DNA of 64,000 bases from Pseudolabrys sp. (GCA_019689975.1 JADGGK010000006.1:1-64000); one strand, 5' to 3'; counted from the stretch's first letter, positions 27,817 through 38,163 are shown. The notes: generated by a model not told the origin, from the letters alone. Translations and numbers: made by a program.

Positions 27817-28800
27817 TTACCGATTGGCGTGTTCTCGAACGATGATCTCGAGGAGTTTTTTTATCTCACGCTGCTGCTCGGCCTGTGCGTCAACCCAGTC
27901 GCGGATCATTTGCTGCTCCGTGCGCATGTGATGGACCAGGCTCTGGATGGCTTCGGCAAGATTCGACATCGCAACCGACGCCGACTTGCTCGTGCTCGCC
28001 TCGTTGATCACCTCGCGCAGCCGATCGAGCGCCGAGCGTACTTCGCCGGTCATTCCCGTGGCGGCCACGGCCGTCGGCTCGACCCCTTGGTCGTAGACGG
28101 TGGTCGAGAGCCAATCTTCCAGCTCGGTGTAGAACCGGTTTTGCGCTTGACTCGATTGCAGATCGAGGAAACCGAGGATCAACGAGCCGGCAAGGCCGAA
28201 CAACGAGGACGAGAAGGAGATGCCCATGCCGGACAATGGCGCCGCCAGCCCTTGCCGCAACGAATCGAAAATGGATCCGGCGTCACCGGTTGCTTTCAGG
28301 TTCTGAATGACGCCTCCCACCGAGCCGACGGTCTCGATCAGACCCCAAAAGGTGCCGAGCAGGCCAAGGAACACCATGAGTCCGGTCATATAGCGGGAAA
28401 TGTCGCGTGCTTCATCGAGCCGAGTGGCGATCGAGTCGAGGATGCTTCGCATCAGGATGGGCGATACCGCCATGCGACCCATCCGGCTGCCGAGAATTGC
28501 CGCCATCGGCGCGAGCAGGATCGGCGGCCGCTCGACCGCGAGACCGGGATCGGCCAGTCGGAAATTGTTCACCCAGGAAATTTCCGGGTAAAGGCGGATC
28601 ACCTGGCGAAAGGAGAGCACGATGCCGATCGCCAGCACGGCCAGAATCAGGGAGTTGAGGCTTGGATTGGCCATAAAGGCGGCCGCCACCTGCCTGTAAA
28701 GCACGAAGACGATGAGCGCGCCGAGGATGATGAACACCAGCATCCGGAACAGGAAGATGCGCGGGGACGACAGTTTGAGCGGGTCGAGGTCTTTGGCCAT
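27817..28800 (-). CDS. MotA/TolQ/ExbB-family proton channel protein
   Basis: Start at ATG 28800. GLLGTFWGLIETVGSVGGVIQNLKATGDAGSIFDSLRQGLAAPLSGMGISFSSSLFGLAGSL. Confidence 0.92.
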   Translation of the reverse strand: MAKDLDPLKLSSPRIFLFRMLVFIILGALIVFVLYRQVAAAFMANPSLNSLILAVLAIGIVLSFRQVIRLYPEISWVNNFRLADPGLAVERPPILLAPMAAILGSRMGRMAVSPILMRSILDSIATRLDEARDISRYMTGLMVFLGLLGTFWGLIETVGSVGGVIQNLKATGDAGSIFDSLRQGLAAPLSGMGISFSSSLFGLAGSLILGFLDLQSSQAQNRFYTELEDWLSTTVYDQGVEPTAVAATGMTGEVRSALDRLREVINEASTSKSASVAMSNLAEAIQSLVHHMRTEQQMIRDWVDAQAEQQREIKKLLEIIVREHANR

Positions 28801-28940
28801 GGTCTTGATGGTCGGACGGCGAGCGGATCCATGCACACTATGCCACAGAGCGGCGGCAGTTGAGAAATCGCCGGAAGCGGGCTTAAAGCGCGACAATGAG
28901 TTGAAAATAGGGTCGGGTTCCTTTTTCCGCCGGGGCGGTG

Positions 28941-29738
28941 TCAGGATGCCGCCGCCGCGCGTAGCACTCGCAGCAGCTCGCGGTGGAGCGTCTCGTTGCC
29001 GGCGGCGATGTGGCCTTTGGCGAACATGGCCTGGCCGCCGTCGCAATCGGAAACAAAACCGCCCGCTTCGCGGACCAGGATGATTCCTGCGGCCATGTCC
29101 CATGGCTTGATCTCGCGTTCCCAATAAGCATCGAGTCGCCCCGCCGCCACCCACGCGAGATCGAGCGCGGCCGCGCCGAACCGTCGTAGCCCGGCGACTC
29201 GGCTCTGCACGGCCGCCGTCTCCTTATGGGCAAGAGCAATGCCCGGCCGCCCGTAATGCGGCAGGCCGCAAGCGACGACCGCGTCGAGCAGGCGTCTGCG
29301 CGCGGCGACGCGGATGCGCTGATCGTTGAGGAAGGCCCCCTTGCCCCGCTCGGCGACGAACATTTCTTCCGTCGCGGGATTGTAAACAACGCCAGCGGCG
29401 ATCGTGCCTTCCCGTTCGAGGGCGATGGAGATGCAGAATTGCGGGATGCCATGCAGAAAATTGGTGGTACCGTCGAGCGGATCGACGATCCAGCGATGTG
29501 TTCTGTCGGATCCCTCGCGCGTTCCGCCTTCCTCCCCGAGAAAACCGTAGTTGGGACGCGCTTTGGCAAGCTCGCTGTAAAGCGTCTCCTCGGCGCGGCG
29601 ATCCGCGGCCGACACGAAATTGGCGGGACCTTTGAGCGAAACCTGCAGCTTTTCGACTTCGCCGAAATCGCGTTTAAGAGCGCGTCCGGCCTTGCGCGCG
29701 GCAGCCATCATGACGTTGAGCAGGGCGGAATGGACCAT
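28941..29738 (-). CDS. suhB: Inositol monophosphatase family protein
   Basis: LGEEGGTREGSDRTHRWIVDPLDGTTNFLHGIPQFCISIALE; KPWDMAAGIILVREAGG. Confidence 0.95.
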   Translation of the reverse strand: MVHSALLNVMMAAARKAGRALKRDFGEVEKLQVSLKGPANFVSAADRRAEETLYSELAKARPNYGFLGEEGGTREGSDRTHRWIVDPLDGTTNFLHGIPQFCISIALEREGTIAAGVVYNPATEEMFVAERGKGAFLNDQRIRVAARRRLLDAVVACGLPHYGRPGIALAHKETAAVQSRVAGLRRFGAAALDLAWVAAGRLDAYWEREIKPWDMAAGIILVREAGGFVSDCDGGQAMFAKGHIAAGNETLHRELLRVLRAAAAS

Positions 29739-29771
29739 GGATCGGGGGTCTGCCCGCGCTCGTGCGTCGCG

Positions 29772-30740
29772 TCAAGGCCGCGGTGTGGCGGTGGCGAGCC
29801 ATTTCTTCGCCGCTCGTTCGGCGGCCTCCCGCACGTCCTTACTCTGCTTGCTGGCGAAAAGGTCGAGCTCGGGATCGCTGGAGCCCCCGGCTTGCGCAAT
29901 AAGGTGCCATTTAACCGCCTCGACCGGATCGGCCGGCATGCCACGCCCTGCCATCAGGATACGGGCAAGGCGGTCCTGTGCGATCGGACTGCCCCGGCGT
30001 GCGGCCCGCAGGAATAGTCGCGCTGCGGCGCTTTCGTTTTTCGGCACTCCGTCGCCGTTGAATTGGGCGATCGCGTATTCGACCATGGCGTCGAGATTGC
30101 CGGCGACCGAAGCGGCACCCAGCAACTGCGCGGCTTGTGTGGGATCCTTGGGCACGCCCCGGCCTTCCTTGTACAGCGTGGCCAGGGCATATTGCGCTTC
30201 CGGATTGCCCGCGTCGGCCGCGGCCTTGAACAATTGCGCTGCGCGGCCGAAATCCTGCGGTACCTGGTGCCCGTCGAGATACAGCAGGCCGAGATCGTAA
30301 GCGGCGACCGGCAGACCGAGTTTCGCCGCTTCGGTCAACAATCGCGTGCCTTCCTCTGGATTGGGCGGGCCGGCTCGGCCTTGGAAAGCGAACATGGCGA
30401 GTGCGAACAGCGCATGCGCATCGCCTCTGCTGGCGGCCAGCTTGTACCATTGCGCCGCCTTGTTGTCGTCGCGCGGAACGCCCAACCCTTGTGAATAGAT
30501 TTCGCCCAACAGCGTCATCGCGGCGGGATCGTTTTGCTGCGCGCGCTTCGTCGCCTCGTTGAGCGCGGTGAGATAATAACCGCGCTGAAAGGCGCCATAG
30601 GCGAGATCGACTTTGCTGTCGTCCGCGGCGGGTGCGGCGGCCGGCGGCGTCGGCGGTCGCGGAGATTGCCTCTGTGCGACGGCGGAGGTTGCGATCGCCA
30701 GAAATACTAACACGAGAACGGCGGCAGGACGGCGCATCAT
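29772..30740 (-). CDS. Sel1-like / TPR repeat protein, exported
   Basis: Start at 30740 (MMRRPAAVLVLVFLAIATSAVAQ). Repeats such as AAQWYKLAASRGDAHALFALA and AAQLFKAAADAGNPEAQYALATLYKEGRGV. Confidence 0.9.
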   Translation of the reverse strand: MMRRPAAVLVLVFLAIATSAVAQRQSPRPPTPPAAAPAADDSKVDLAYGAFQRGYYLTALNEATKRAQQNDPAAMTLLGEIYSQGLGVPRDDNKAAQWYKLAASRGDAHALFALAMFAFQGRAGPPNPEEGTRLLTEAAKLGLPVAAYDLGLLYLDGHQVPQDFGRAAQLFKAAADAGNPEAQYALATLYKEGRGVPKDPTQAAQLLGAASVAGNLDAMVEYAIAQFNGDGVPKNESAAARLFLRAARRGSPIAQDRLARILMAGRGMPADPVEAVKWHLIAQAGGSSDPELDLFASKQSKDVREAAERAAKKWLATATPRP

Positions 30741-31405
30741 GCGGAGGTTTCTTGCACCTGCAGCCGTCCGGCGGCCAACGCGATCAGGTCGACGACGGCT
30801 TGTTGGTCGTGCCAGAGCCAGTCGCCGAGGGCGACGAAATCGGCGCCGGCGGCAACGAGTGGAGCAACCTCGTCGATTGACGAAGCCCAGCCGACGCACG
30901 GAATTTCGAACAGGTCCGCCCACCACGCGACGCGCTCTTCGACGGCGGCAAAACTCGGTCGCCGGCCGGCTTGGTCCGGCTCGCCGAACATGACGTAATC
31001 GGCACCTTTTTCGCCGACGACCATGGCATCGTGACGGGTGGCGAGTCCGCCCGCGCCGCAAATGCGGTTCGGTTTGAGGGTTGCGACGGCTGCAACGAAG
31101 GCGGATACGCCGGTGAGGTGGGCGCCGTCCGCGCCGGTCCGTTCCGCTAGGCGCGCGTAACCATCGACGACCAGCGCTACGCCTCTGTCCTGCACGACGG
31201 GCGCAAGCATCGCGATATGTTTGCTCAGCGTTGCTTCATCGGCGGGTGACAACCGCAGCAGCACCGCCGCGATCGAGTCCTCTGAATCCGCCGCAAGCGC
31301 GGTTTCGAGCGTGCCGGTCAACGACGCGGCATCGATGATCTCCGGCGTCACCAGATAGAGACGCGGGGCCGGGCGGGCAACCGCTTGCTTGCGACGTGAG
31401 GCCAT
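30737..31405 (-). CDS. Thiamine phosphate synthase-like protein
   Basis: PRLYLVTPEIID; ADGAHLTG; GADYVMFGEPD; ThiE-fold-like but divergent. Confidence 0.78.
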   Translation of the reverse strand: MASRRKQAVARPAPRLYLVTPEIIDAASLTGTLETALAADSEDSIAAVLLRLSPADEATLSKHIAMLAPVVQDRGVALVVDGYARLAERTGADGAHLTGVSAFVAAVATLKPNRICGAGGLATRHDAMVVGEKGADYVMFGEPDQAGRRPSFAAVEERVAWWADLFEIPCVGWASSIDEVAPLVAAGADFVALGDWLWHDQQAVVDLIALAAGRLQVQETSA

Positions 31406-31451
31406 GGCGTTCGGATGTTAGCGCAAAAAGGCGGAAAGTTGACCGGCGTGC

Positions 31452-33656
31452 TCAGTTCGCCGCACCGCGCCGCGCCGCGAATTCCGTGAGCGCAGCCTGG
31501 AGTTTGGCGATGACGCTATCCCAGTCCCCGATCGACGGTTGTCGGAACAGCCGCGCGGTTGGGTACCAGGGACTGTCTTCGCGCTCAAGCAACCAGCGCC
31601 AATCCAGGATGTGCGAAAGCAGGATCCATATCGGCTTGCCCAGGCTACCGGCGAGGTGTGCGACCGCCGTATCGACCGAGATGACGAGGTCGCATTGCTC
31701 GGCGGCCGCCGCCGTATCGGCGAAATCGCATAGATCGTCGTCGATCCGGCGCAGTGCGGGGAATTGCCCCAGCACGGCAAGATCGGCCTCACGGTACTCG
31801 CGCTGCAGGCTGACGAAATCGATCCCGGGATTGGCCAAGATCGGGCCGAACCGAGAAATCGGCAGCGTACGGTTATGGTCGTTCTTGTGGGTCGCTTTGC
31901 CGGACCACGCCAGGCCGACGAGCGGGCGATTGCCGCGCGGCAGGCGGCGACGCCACTTTTCGGCATATGCAGGCGGTACGGAGAGATAAGGCACCCGCGC
32001 CGGAATGGTCGCAAGCGTGGTGCCGAAGGCAAGGGGAAGCGACATCAACGGGCAATGCAGGTCGAAAGCCGGCAAAGCATCCCCGCGGCCGACGAGGGTG
32101 GTCACCCCCGGAAGAGTGGCGAGAAGCGGCAGCAGAGCGTCGGGCGCTTCCAACACGATTCTGGCGCCGCGTTCCGCCACCATGGGAACATAGCGCGCAA
32201 ATTGAAGGGTATCGCCATAGCCTTGTTCGGCATGAAGCAAGATGGTTTTGCCGGCAATGTCCTCGCCGTACCATTGCGGCTGAGAAAAGCCGCGCGGGGC
32301 GAGCTGCGTCGCGCCGCGCCAGCGCCATTCGTACCCGCGCCATCCGTTCTCGTAGTCTCCGAGCGACAAGTTGAGCAGCGCTTTATTCCAATGCGCTTCG
32401 GCAAGATCGGGTTCGAGCGCGATCGCCTGATCGAAGCTGGCGAGAGCTTCAGCATGCCGACCGAGATAGCGCAGCGCGCTGCCGCGATTGACCAACGCAA
32501 AAGCGACCGGCTTTGCCGCTACCGCCCGGTCGTAGTCAACCAATGCTTCATCCGGGCGATTGAGCTCGAGCAGGGCGTTGGCCCGATTATTATGGGCTTC
32601 AATGTAATCCGGCTTGAGTGCCAGGGCTTTTGCATAGCTTGCGAGCGCTTCGTCGTGGCGGCCAAGCGCGTGCAGCGCGTTGCCGCGATTATTGAAGCCA
32701 TAGGCGAAATCGGGGCGCATCGCCAACGCACGCTCGTACTCGGAAAGCGCCTCGGCGAAACTGCCCATTTCGTAGAAGACATTTCCGCGTGCGACCACCA
32801 CCTCGACGTAATCCGGTTTGAGTGCGAGCGCGCGGTCATAGGCGACGAATGCGTCGTTGAAGCGCCCAAGGTCGCGCAGGACGAGGCCGCGATTGGCATG
32901 GGTTTCCGCATCGTCCGGCTTGATGGAGAGCACCTGTTCATAGCATGCAAGCGCAGCGGCATGCTGTTTGCGACTGCGCAGCAGATGACCGCGCTCTTTC
33001 AGCGCCGGGACGTGGTCGGGAACGAGCGCCAGAGCCGCGTCGAAACTTGCCAGGGCCTCGTCGGCACGCTTGAGCAGGAGGAGGCATTGGCCGCGGTTGA
33101 CGAGCGCATCGGCATAGTCCGGCCGGCATTGAAGCGCGGCGTCGTAGCTCGCAAGCGCCGCCTCATGACGGCCAAGCTCCAACAGCGCATTGCCCCGGTT
33201 GTTGAGCGCCTCCGGATAATCGGGACGAAGATCGAGCGCCTTCTCGTAGCTTACGAGGGCCTCCTCCACGCGCTTGACGGCACGCAACGCGTTGCCGCGA
33301 TTGTTGAACGCCTCGGCGTAGTCCGGCTTGAGCGCAATGGCTCTCTCGTAGCTGGTGAGCGCGTCCTCGTAGCGACCGAGCGCCGCGAGCACGAGGCCGT
33401 AGTTGGAGTGGGCCGCGGGCACGTGCGCGTTGACGGCGAGGGCCGCGGCGAGGAGCTTGGCGGCGGCCGCCGGTCGGCCGCGTTGATGCATCAATATTCC
33501 ATAGAGATGGAGCGCGTCGAAATGGTCGGGATCTGCGGCGATGATGGTGCGGTAAATGGCTTCGGCTTGGTCCCATTCACCGCGCTGGTGGTGGAGCCCG
33601 GCACGGTAGAAGAGGTCGGATAGATCGAGCGGTCGCGTGGCCTGTGATTGGGGCAT
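31452..33656 (-). CDS. TPR repeat protein with C-terminal GT9-like glycosyltransferase domain
   Basis: About a dozen 34-aa TPRs (e.g. YEKALDLRPDYPEALNNRGNALLELGRHEAALAS), then HAEQGYGDTLQFARYVPMVAERGARIVLEAP and DLVISVDTAVAHLAGSLGKPIWILL. Confidence 0.92.
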   Translation of the reverse strand: MPQSQATRPLDLSDLFYRAGLHHQRGEWDQAEAIYRTIIAADPDHFDALHLYGILMHQRGRPAAAAKLLAAALAVNAHVPAAHSNYGLVLAALGRYEDALTSYERAIALKPDYAEAFNNRGNALRAVKRVEEALVSYEKALDLRPDYPEALNNRGNALLELGRHEAALASYDAALQCRPDYADALVNRGQCLLLLKRADEALASFDAALALVPDHVPALKERGHLLRSRKQHAAALACYEQVLSIKPDDAETHANRGLVLRDLGRFNDAFVAYDRALALKPDYVEVVVARGNVFYEMGSFAEALSEYERALAMRPDFAYGFNNRGNALHALGRHDEALASYAKALALKPDYIEAHNNRANALLELNRPDEALVDYDRAVAAKPVAFALVNRGSALRYLGRHAEALASFDQAIALEPDLAEAHWNKALLNLSLGDYENGWRGYEWRWRGATQLAPRGFSQPQWYGEDIAGKTILLHAEQGYGDTLQFARYVPMVAERGARIVLEAPDALLPLLATLPGVTTLVGRGDALPAFDLHCPLMSLPLAFGTTLATIPARVPYLSVPPAYAEKWRRRLPRGNRPLVGLAWSGKATHKNDHNRTLPISRFGPILANPGIDFVSLQREYREADLAVLGQFPALRRIDDDLCDFADTAAAAEQCDLVISVDTAVAHLAGSLGKPIWILLSHILDWRWLLEREDSPWYPTARLFRQPSIGDWDSVIAKLQAALTEFAARRGAAN

Positions 33657-33753
33657 CGACGCTGCGGAGCATGGCCAGGCCAAGGACGCAACGCGGCCGG
33701 CGGCGAATCATCGCCCAGAATATGCCGCGGATTGCCCGTGTTCCAAGTGCCGG

Positions 33754-34383
33754 TCAAGGCATCGGCACCGGGCCCGTATCCTTCGGCACCCTGTAGCCTT
33801 TCTGCACTGCCGGACGGGCGGCAATGGCCTCGTACCAGCGTTTCACGTTTGGATATTGCTTCAAATCGATGGTCTGCCATTCGAACCGCGAGATCCAGGG
33901 CCAGATGGCAATGTCGGCGATCGAATAGTCGTCGGCGACGAACTCTCGGCCGCCGAGCCGCGTGTCGAGGACCTTGTAGAGCCGATGCGCCTCCTTGAGA
34001 AAGCGTTCTTCGGCATAGGGGGCTTTGCCTTTGTTGTATTTCACGAAGTGATGCACTTGGCCGAGGAAAGGGCCGGGGCCGCCCATCTGCCACATCAGCC
34101 ATTCGATGACCCGATAGCGTCTTTCGCCCGAGGGCGGCAACAGCTTGCCGGTCTTGTCGGCGAGGTAGATGAGGATCGCGCCCGATTCCATCAGCGCGAT
34201 ATTGGTATCGCGATCGACGATCGCCGGAATTTTGTTGTTCGGCGCGATTTTCAAGAAATCCGGTGCAAATTGCTCGTTATTGTTGATATCGACGGCATGG
34301 ACCGTATACGGGAGACCGAGCTCCTCCAGCGCAATGGAAATCTTGCGGCCGTTCGGCGTAGTCCAGGTATAAAGATCGATCAT
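33754..34383 (-). CDS. Glutathione S-transferase family protein (YfcG/YghU-like)
   Basis: MIDLYTWTTPNGRKISIALEELGLPYTVHAVDINNNEQFAPDFLKIAPNNKIPAIVD. Confidence 0.94.
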   Translation of the reverse strand: MIDLYTWTTPNGRKISIALEELGLPYTVHAVDINNNEQFAPDFLKIAPNNKIPAIVDRDTNIALMESGAILIYLADKTGKLLPPSGERRYRVIEWLMWQMGGPGPFLGQVHHFVKYNKGKAPYAEERFLKEAHRLYKVLDTRLGGREFVADDYSIADIAIWPWISRFEWQTIDLKQYPNVKRWYEAIAARPAVQKGYRVPKDTGPVPMP

Positions 34384-34475
34384 CGTCCAATCCTTTGCAC
34401 TGTTCTCGGCGTCGCCGGCATTTCCGGGAATCCCCGTCTTGCATCGACGTCGCCAAGGATGGGAGCAAAACGCGG

Positions 34476-34497
34476 ATGCCCGGCGGGAGCCGGGCAT
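34476..34497 (-). terminator. Hairpin, possible terminator downstream of fba
   Basis: Perfect 9-bp stem ATGCCCGGC-GGGA-GCCGGGCAT; only a short T-rich stretch on the minus-strand 3' side. Confidence 0.5.
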
Positions 34498-34553
34498 GGT
34501 CCTTCAGTTAGCGGACTTCGTGCGCGGATGTCACATGGCATGCCGCAATGCTG

Positions 34554-35576
34554 CTATGCGGCCATCTTCTCCAAGTCCGCCTTCCATTGGCCAAGCGTGG
34601 CGAGCCCGTTCATTCTCGCGCGATGGGCAAACGCGCGCTGGGCTGCGGCGACGTTCTCGGGCTTTCCGCGCCAAGCCTTCTGAGGGGCGGCCTGCAAGGC
34701 GCGGCCGTAAGAGAAGGTGAGCGCCCAAGGCAAGCCACCGATCTTGTTCATCGCGTCAAGATGAGCCGTGGCTTCCTCGTCCGATTGGCCGCCGGAGAGA
34801 AAGGCAATGCCCGGTACCGCCGCCGGTACGCAGGCCTTGAGCATTTTGATCGTCTTCTCCGCCACCTCGTCGATTGACGCCTGCTTCGCACATTTCTTGC
34901 CCGGCACGGCCATGTTCGGCTTGAGCACGATGCCTTCGAGCGCGACGCGGTTGTAGAACAACTGCTGAAACGTCTCTTTCAGTACCCAGGTCGTGACCTC
35001 GACGCAGCGGTCGATGTCATGATCTCCGTCCATCAGCACCTCGGGTTCTACGATGGGCACGAGATTGTGGACTTGGCAAAGAGCCGCATAGCGCGCCAGC
35101 GCGTGCGCGTTGGCCAAGATGCAGGCATAGCTCGGAATGCCGACCCCGATGTCGATCACGGCGCGCCATTTGGCGAAGCGCGCGCCCTGCTCGTAATACT
35201 TCGGAAGCCGGTCGGGAAGTTTGTCGAGCCCCGCGGTGACGACCTCGCCCGCGCAGAAGGGCAGCGGCTTTGTTCCCTCGTCCACTTTGATGCCGGGAAT
35301 GGATCCAGCCTGTTGAATGAGCCGTACCAGGGGCGTGCCGTCCTTGGCCTTCTGCCAGATCGTTTCGTCATAGAGAATGACGCCGGATATGTATTTCATG
35401 CCGTCGGTGGTGCGGAACAGCAACTCACGATAGTCCCGGCGGTTTTCCTCCGTAGACTCGACGCCGATTGCATCGAAGCGTTTTTTGATCGTGCCGGTGG
35501 ACTCGTCGGCCGCCAGGATGCCTTTGCCGGCGGCGACCATGGCGCGTGCCACCTGGTTCAGTTCGTCGAGGTTCAT
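34554..35576 (-). CDS. fba: Fructose-bisphosphate aldolase class I
   Basis: MNLDELNQVARAMVAAGKGILAADESTGTIKKRFDAIGVESTEENRRDYRELLF. Confidence 0.96.
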   Translation of the reverse strand: MNLDELNQVARAMVAAGKGILAADESTGTIKKRFDAIGVESTEENRRDYRELLFRTTDGMKYISGVILYDETIWQKAKDGTPLVRLIQQAGSIPGIKVDEGTKPLPFCAGEVVTAGLDKLPDRLPKYYEQGARFAKWRAVIDIGVGIPSYACILANAHALARYAALCQVHNLVPIVEPEVLMDGDHDIDRCVEVTTWVLKETFQQLFYNRVALEGIVLKPNMAVPGKKCAKQASIDEVAEKTIKMLKACVPAAVPGIAFLSGGQSDEEATAHLDAMNKIGGLPWALTFSYGRALQAAPQKAWRGKPENVAAAQRAFAHRARMNGLATLGQWKADLEKMAA

Positions 35577-35719
35577 TGTTTTTCCTCCAATTCTTCTTCC
35601 GGACGCGGCAGCGTGCAAACCCGTGATCCATAATCTGCGTGGTCGGATGCGCGCTGGCGCCGTCTATGGACGTCGGATCTGCCGATGCTGCGGGCGCGCC
35701 CCTGACTGAAAGACTTTGC

Positions 35720-36913
35720 TCATTTTACCCTGAGTACCTCGACCCCGGGCAAGACCTTGCCTTCCAACCACTCCAGGAACGCGCCGCCGGCGGTCGAGAC
35801 ATAGGTGAGGCGGCTTGCGACCCCGGCGGCGTTGAGCGCGGCGACGGTGTCGCCGCCGCCGGCGACCGCGACGAGCCGGCCCGTCCCGCTGAGATCGGCG
35901 GCCGCCTTGGCGACCTCGAAGGTTCCGGCGCCGAACGGTTCCGTCTCGAAAGCGCCCAGGGGGCCGTTCCACACCAATGTGCGCGAACGCTCGAGCACGG
36001 AAATGACGCGCTCGAGGCTGCGCGGGCCGATGTCGAGAATGATGTCGTCATCGCCGACGGCGTCGATCTCAACCGTGCGCGCGGGCGCATGCGCCTCGAA
36101 TTTCTTCGCGACGACCGCATCGAGCGGCAACACGATTTCCTTTTGTTGGCTCTCAGCCTCGGCGAGGATTCCTCTTGCCGTCGCAACAAGATCGCGTTCG
36201 ACGAGCGATTTGCCGACTTGATGGCCTTGCGCCAGCAACAAGGTATTGGCCATGGCGCCGCCGATGACCAGCTTGTCGACTTTCTTCGACAGGTGGCCGA
36301 GCAGATCGAGTTTGGTCGATATTTTGGCGCCGCCGACGATTGCCGTCAGCGGACGCTGCGGATCCTCGAGCGCGCGCGTGAGAGCCTCGAGTTCGGCCTG
36401 CATCGCGCGCCCCGCGTAAGCGGGAAGCCGGTGGCCGAGCCCTTCGGTCGAGGCGTGCGCGCGATGCGCCGCGGAGAAGGCGTCATTGACCCAGAGGTCG
36501 CCGAGTTTTGCCAATGCATCGACGAAGGCGGGATCATTTTTCTCTTCGCCGGCGTGAAAGCGGGTATTCTCGAGGCACAGGATTTGACCGGATTTCAATT
36601 TTGCGACGGCGTGTTCCGCGATGTCACCGACGCAATCGGCGGCGAACGCGACCGGTCGCTTGATGATACGCTCGATCTCGGCAACGACGGGTTTAAGGGA
36701 GTGTCGGAGGTCCCGTCCCTTCGGGCGACCGAAGTGCGACAACAGGATGACCTTGGCGCCCTTGTCGGCGAGCTCGGTCATTGTGGGTGCTGCGCGTGCG
36801 ATACGAGTCGCGTCGGTGACGACGCCATTCTCGACGGGAACGTTGAGATCCACGCGCAGGAGAACGCGCTTGCCTTTGACTTCAAGCGAGTCGAGCGTGC
36901 GAAACCCGGCCAT
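35720..36913 (-). CDS. pgk: Phosphoglycerate kinase
   Basis: VLLRVDLNVPVENG...LLSHFGRPKG...VGGAKISTKLDLL...AVAGGGDTVAALNAAGV. Confidence 0.97.
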   Translation of the reverse strand: MAGFRTLDSLEVKGKRVLLRVDLNVPVENGVVTDATRIARAAPTMTELADKGAKVILLSHFGRPKGRDLRHSLKPVVAEIERIIKRPVAFAADCVGDIAEHAVAKLKSGQILCLENTRFHAGEEKNDPAFVDALAKLGDLWVNDAFSAAHRAHASTEGLGHRLPAYAGRAMQAELEALTRALEDPQRPLTAIVGGAKISTKLDLLGHLSKKVDKLVIGGAMANTLLLAQGHQVGKSLVERDLVATARGILAEAESQQKEIVLPLDAVVAKKFEAHAPARTVEIDAVGDDDIILDIGPRSLERVISVLERSRTLVWNGPLGAFETEPFGAGTFEVAKAAADLSGTGRLVAVAGGGDTVAALNAAGVASRLTYVSTAGGAFLEWLEGKVLPGVEVLRVK

Positions 36914-36932
36914 TACTGGCGCCCGCCGCGGC

Positions 36933-37940
36933 TTAGATCAATTTACCCATCGCGACCGCAACGTCGACCATGCGGTTCGAGAAACCCCATTCATTATCGT
37001 ACCACGACATCACGCGCACGAAGGTGCCGTTCATCACTCTGGTTTGGTCAAGATGCACGGTTGACGAGTGTGGATCGTGGTTGAAGTCGATCGAGACGTT
37101 GGGATCTTCGGTGTAACTGAGAATGCCTTTGAGCTGCTGCTCGGCCGCGCGCTTCATCGCGTCATTTATCTCGCCGGCCGATGTCGTGCGCTTGGCCACG
37201 ATCTTCAGATCGACCACCGAAACGTTCGGGGTGGGAACGCGGATGGCGACCCCGTCAAGCTTGCCCTTGAGCTCGGGCAGCACGAGTCCGATCGCCCTTG
37301 CCGCGCCGGTTGAGGTCGGGATCATCGACAGCGCGGCCGCGCGGGCGCGGTAGAGATCCTTGTGCAGCGTGTCGAGCGTCGGTTGATCGCCGGTATAGGC
37401 GTGGATTGTCGTCATGAAGCCAGTCTCGATGCCGACGGTGTCGTTGAGCACTTTGGCGATCGGCGCGAGACAATTGGTGGTGCATGATCCGTTCGAGACG
37501 ACGAGGTGGTCTTTCGCCAGCCTGTCGTGGTTGACGCCGAACACCACGGTAAGATCGGCGCCGTCGGCCGGGGCCGAGACCAAGACCCGCTTGGCCCCGG
37601 CGGCGAGATGCGCGGAGGCCTTCTCTTTCGACGTGAAAATACCGGTGCACTCGAGCGCGACATCGACGCCGAGTTCCTTCCAGGGAAGCTTTGACGGATC
37701 GCGTTCGGCGGTAACCTTGAAGACGCCGTTGCCGACGCTGATGGTATCGCCCTTGACCTTGACCTCGACGGGGAAGCGGCCGTGAACGCTGTCATAGCGC
37801 AGCAGGTGGGCATTCGTTTCGACCGGCCCGAGATCATTGACCGCCACGACGTCGATGTCCTTGCGCCCGGTCTCGACAATGGCGCGCAGAATGTTGCGGC
37901 CGATGCGGCCAAATCCGTTGATTGCTACGCGGACTGTCAT
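36933..37940 (-). CDS. gap: Glyceraldehyde-3-phosphate dehydrogenase, type I
   Basis: Start at ATG 37940. [36 protein letters not shown]. Confidence 0.97.
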   Translation of the reverse strand: MTVRVAINGFGRIGRNILRAIVETGRKDIDVVAVNDLGPVETNAHLLRYDSVHGRFPVEVKVKGDTISVGNGVFKVTAERDPSKLPWKELGVDVALECTGIFTSKEKASAHLAAGAKRVLVSAPADGADLTVVFGVNHDRLAKDHLVVSNGSCTTNCLAPIAKVLNDTVGIETGFMTTIHAYTGDQPTLDTLHKDLYRARAAALSMIPTSTGAARAIGLVLPELKGKLDGVAIRVPTPNVSVVDLKIVAKRTTSAGEINDAMKRAAEQQLKGILSYTEDPNVSIDFNHDPHSSTVHLDQTRVMNGTFVRVMSWYDNEWGFSNRMVDVAVAMGKLI

Positions 37941-38163
37941 GGTCCTTGCTCTCCCTGTTCCTTCAATCACTGTCTCACCGCTCGACGACTGTCCAGGGCT
38001 TCGGATGTCAGCCTGGAATCGCCGATGCCTATGCCGGGTGACACCGGGCCATGTCGTCCCGATCATTCATGGCTCGTCGCCTCCGAACCTTCGACGACGC
38101 CCGCCGCGGGATCCGCCCCGCTCCTTCGCCGTTAAGGCCGGTTTGCGATGATGTCCGGTGTGC

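Noticed and set aside
26782-28800. Zorya-type anti-phage system (ZorAB-like stator pair)
   Set aside because: Stator architecture is similar in outline, but no ZorC/ZorD/ZorE helicase or nuclease genes are adjacent; neighbours are IMPase, Sel1 and GNAT genes.
31764-33623. 619-aa plus-strand ORF opposite the TPR-glycosyltransferase gene
   Set aside because: Antisense shadow of a strongly supported coding region; repetitive high-GC codons leave the opposite frame open. No recognisable domain.
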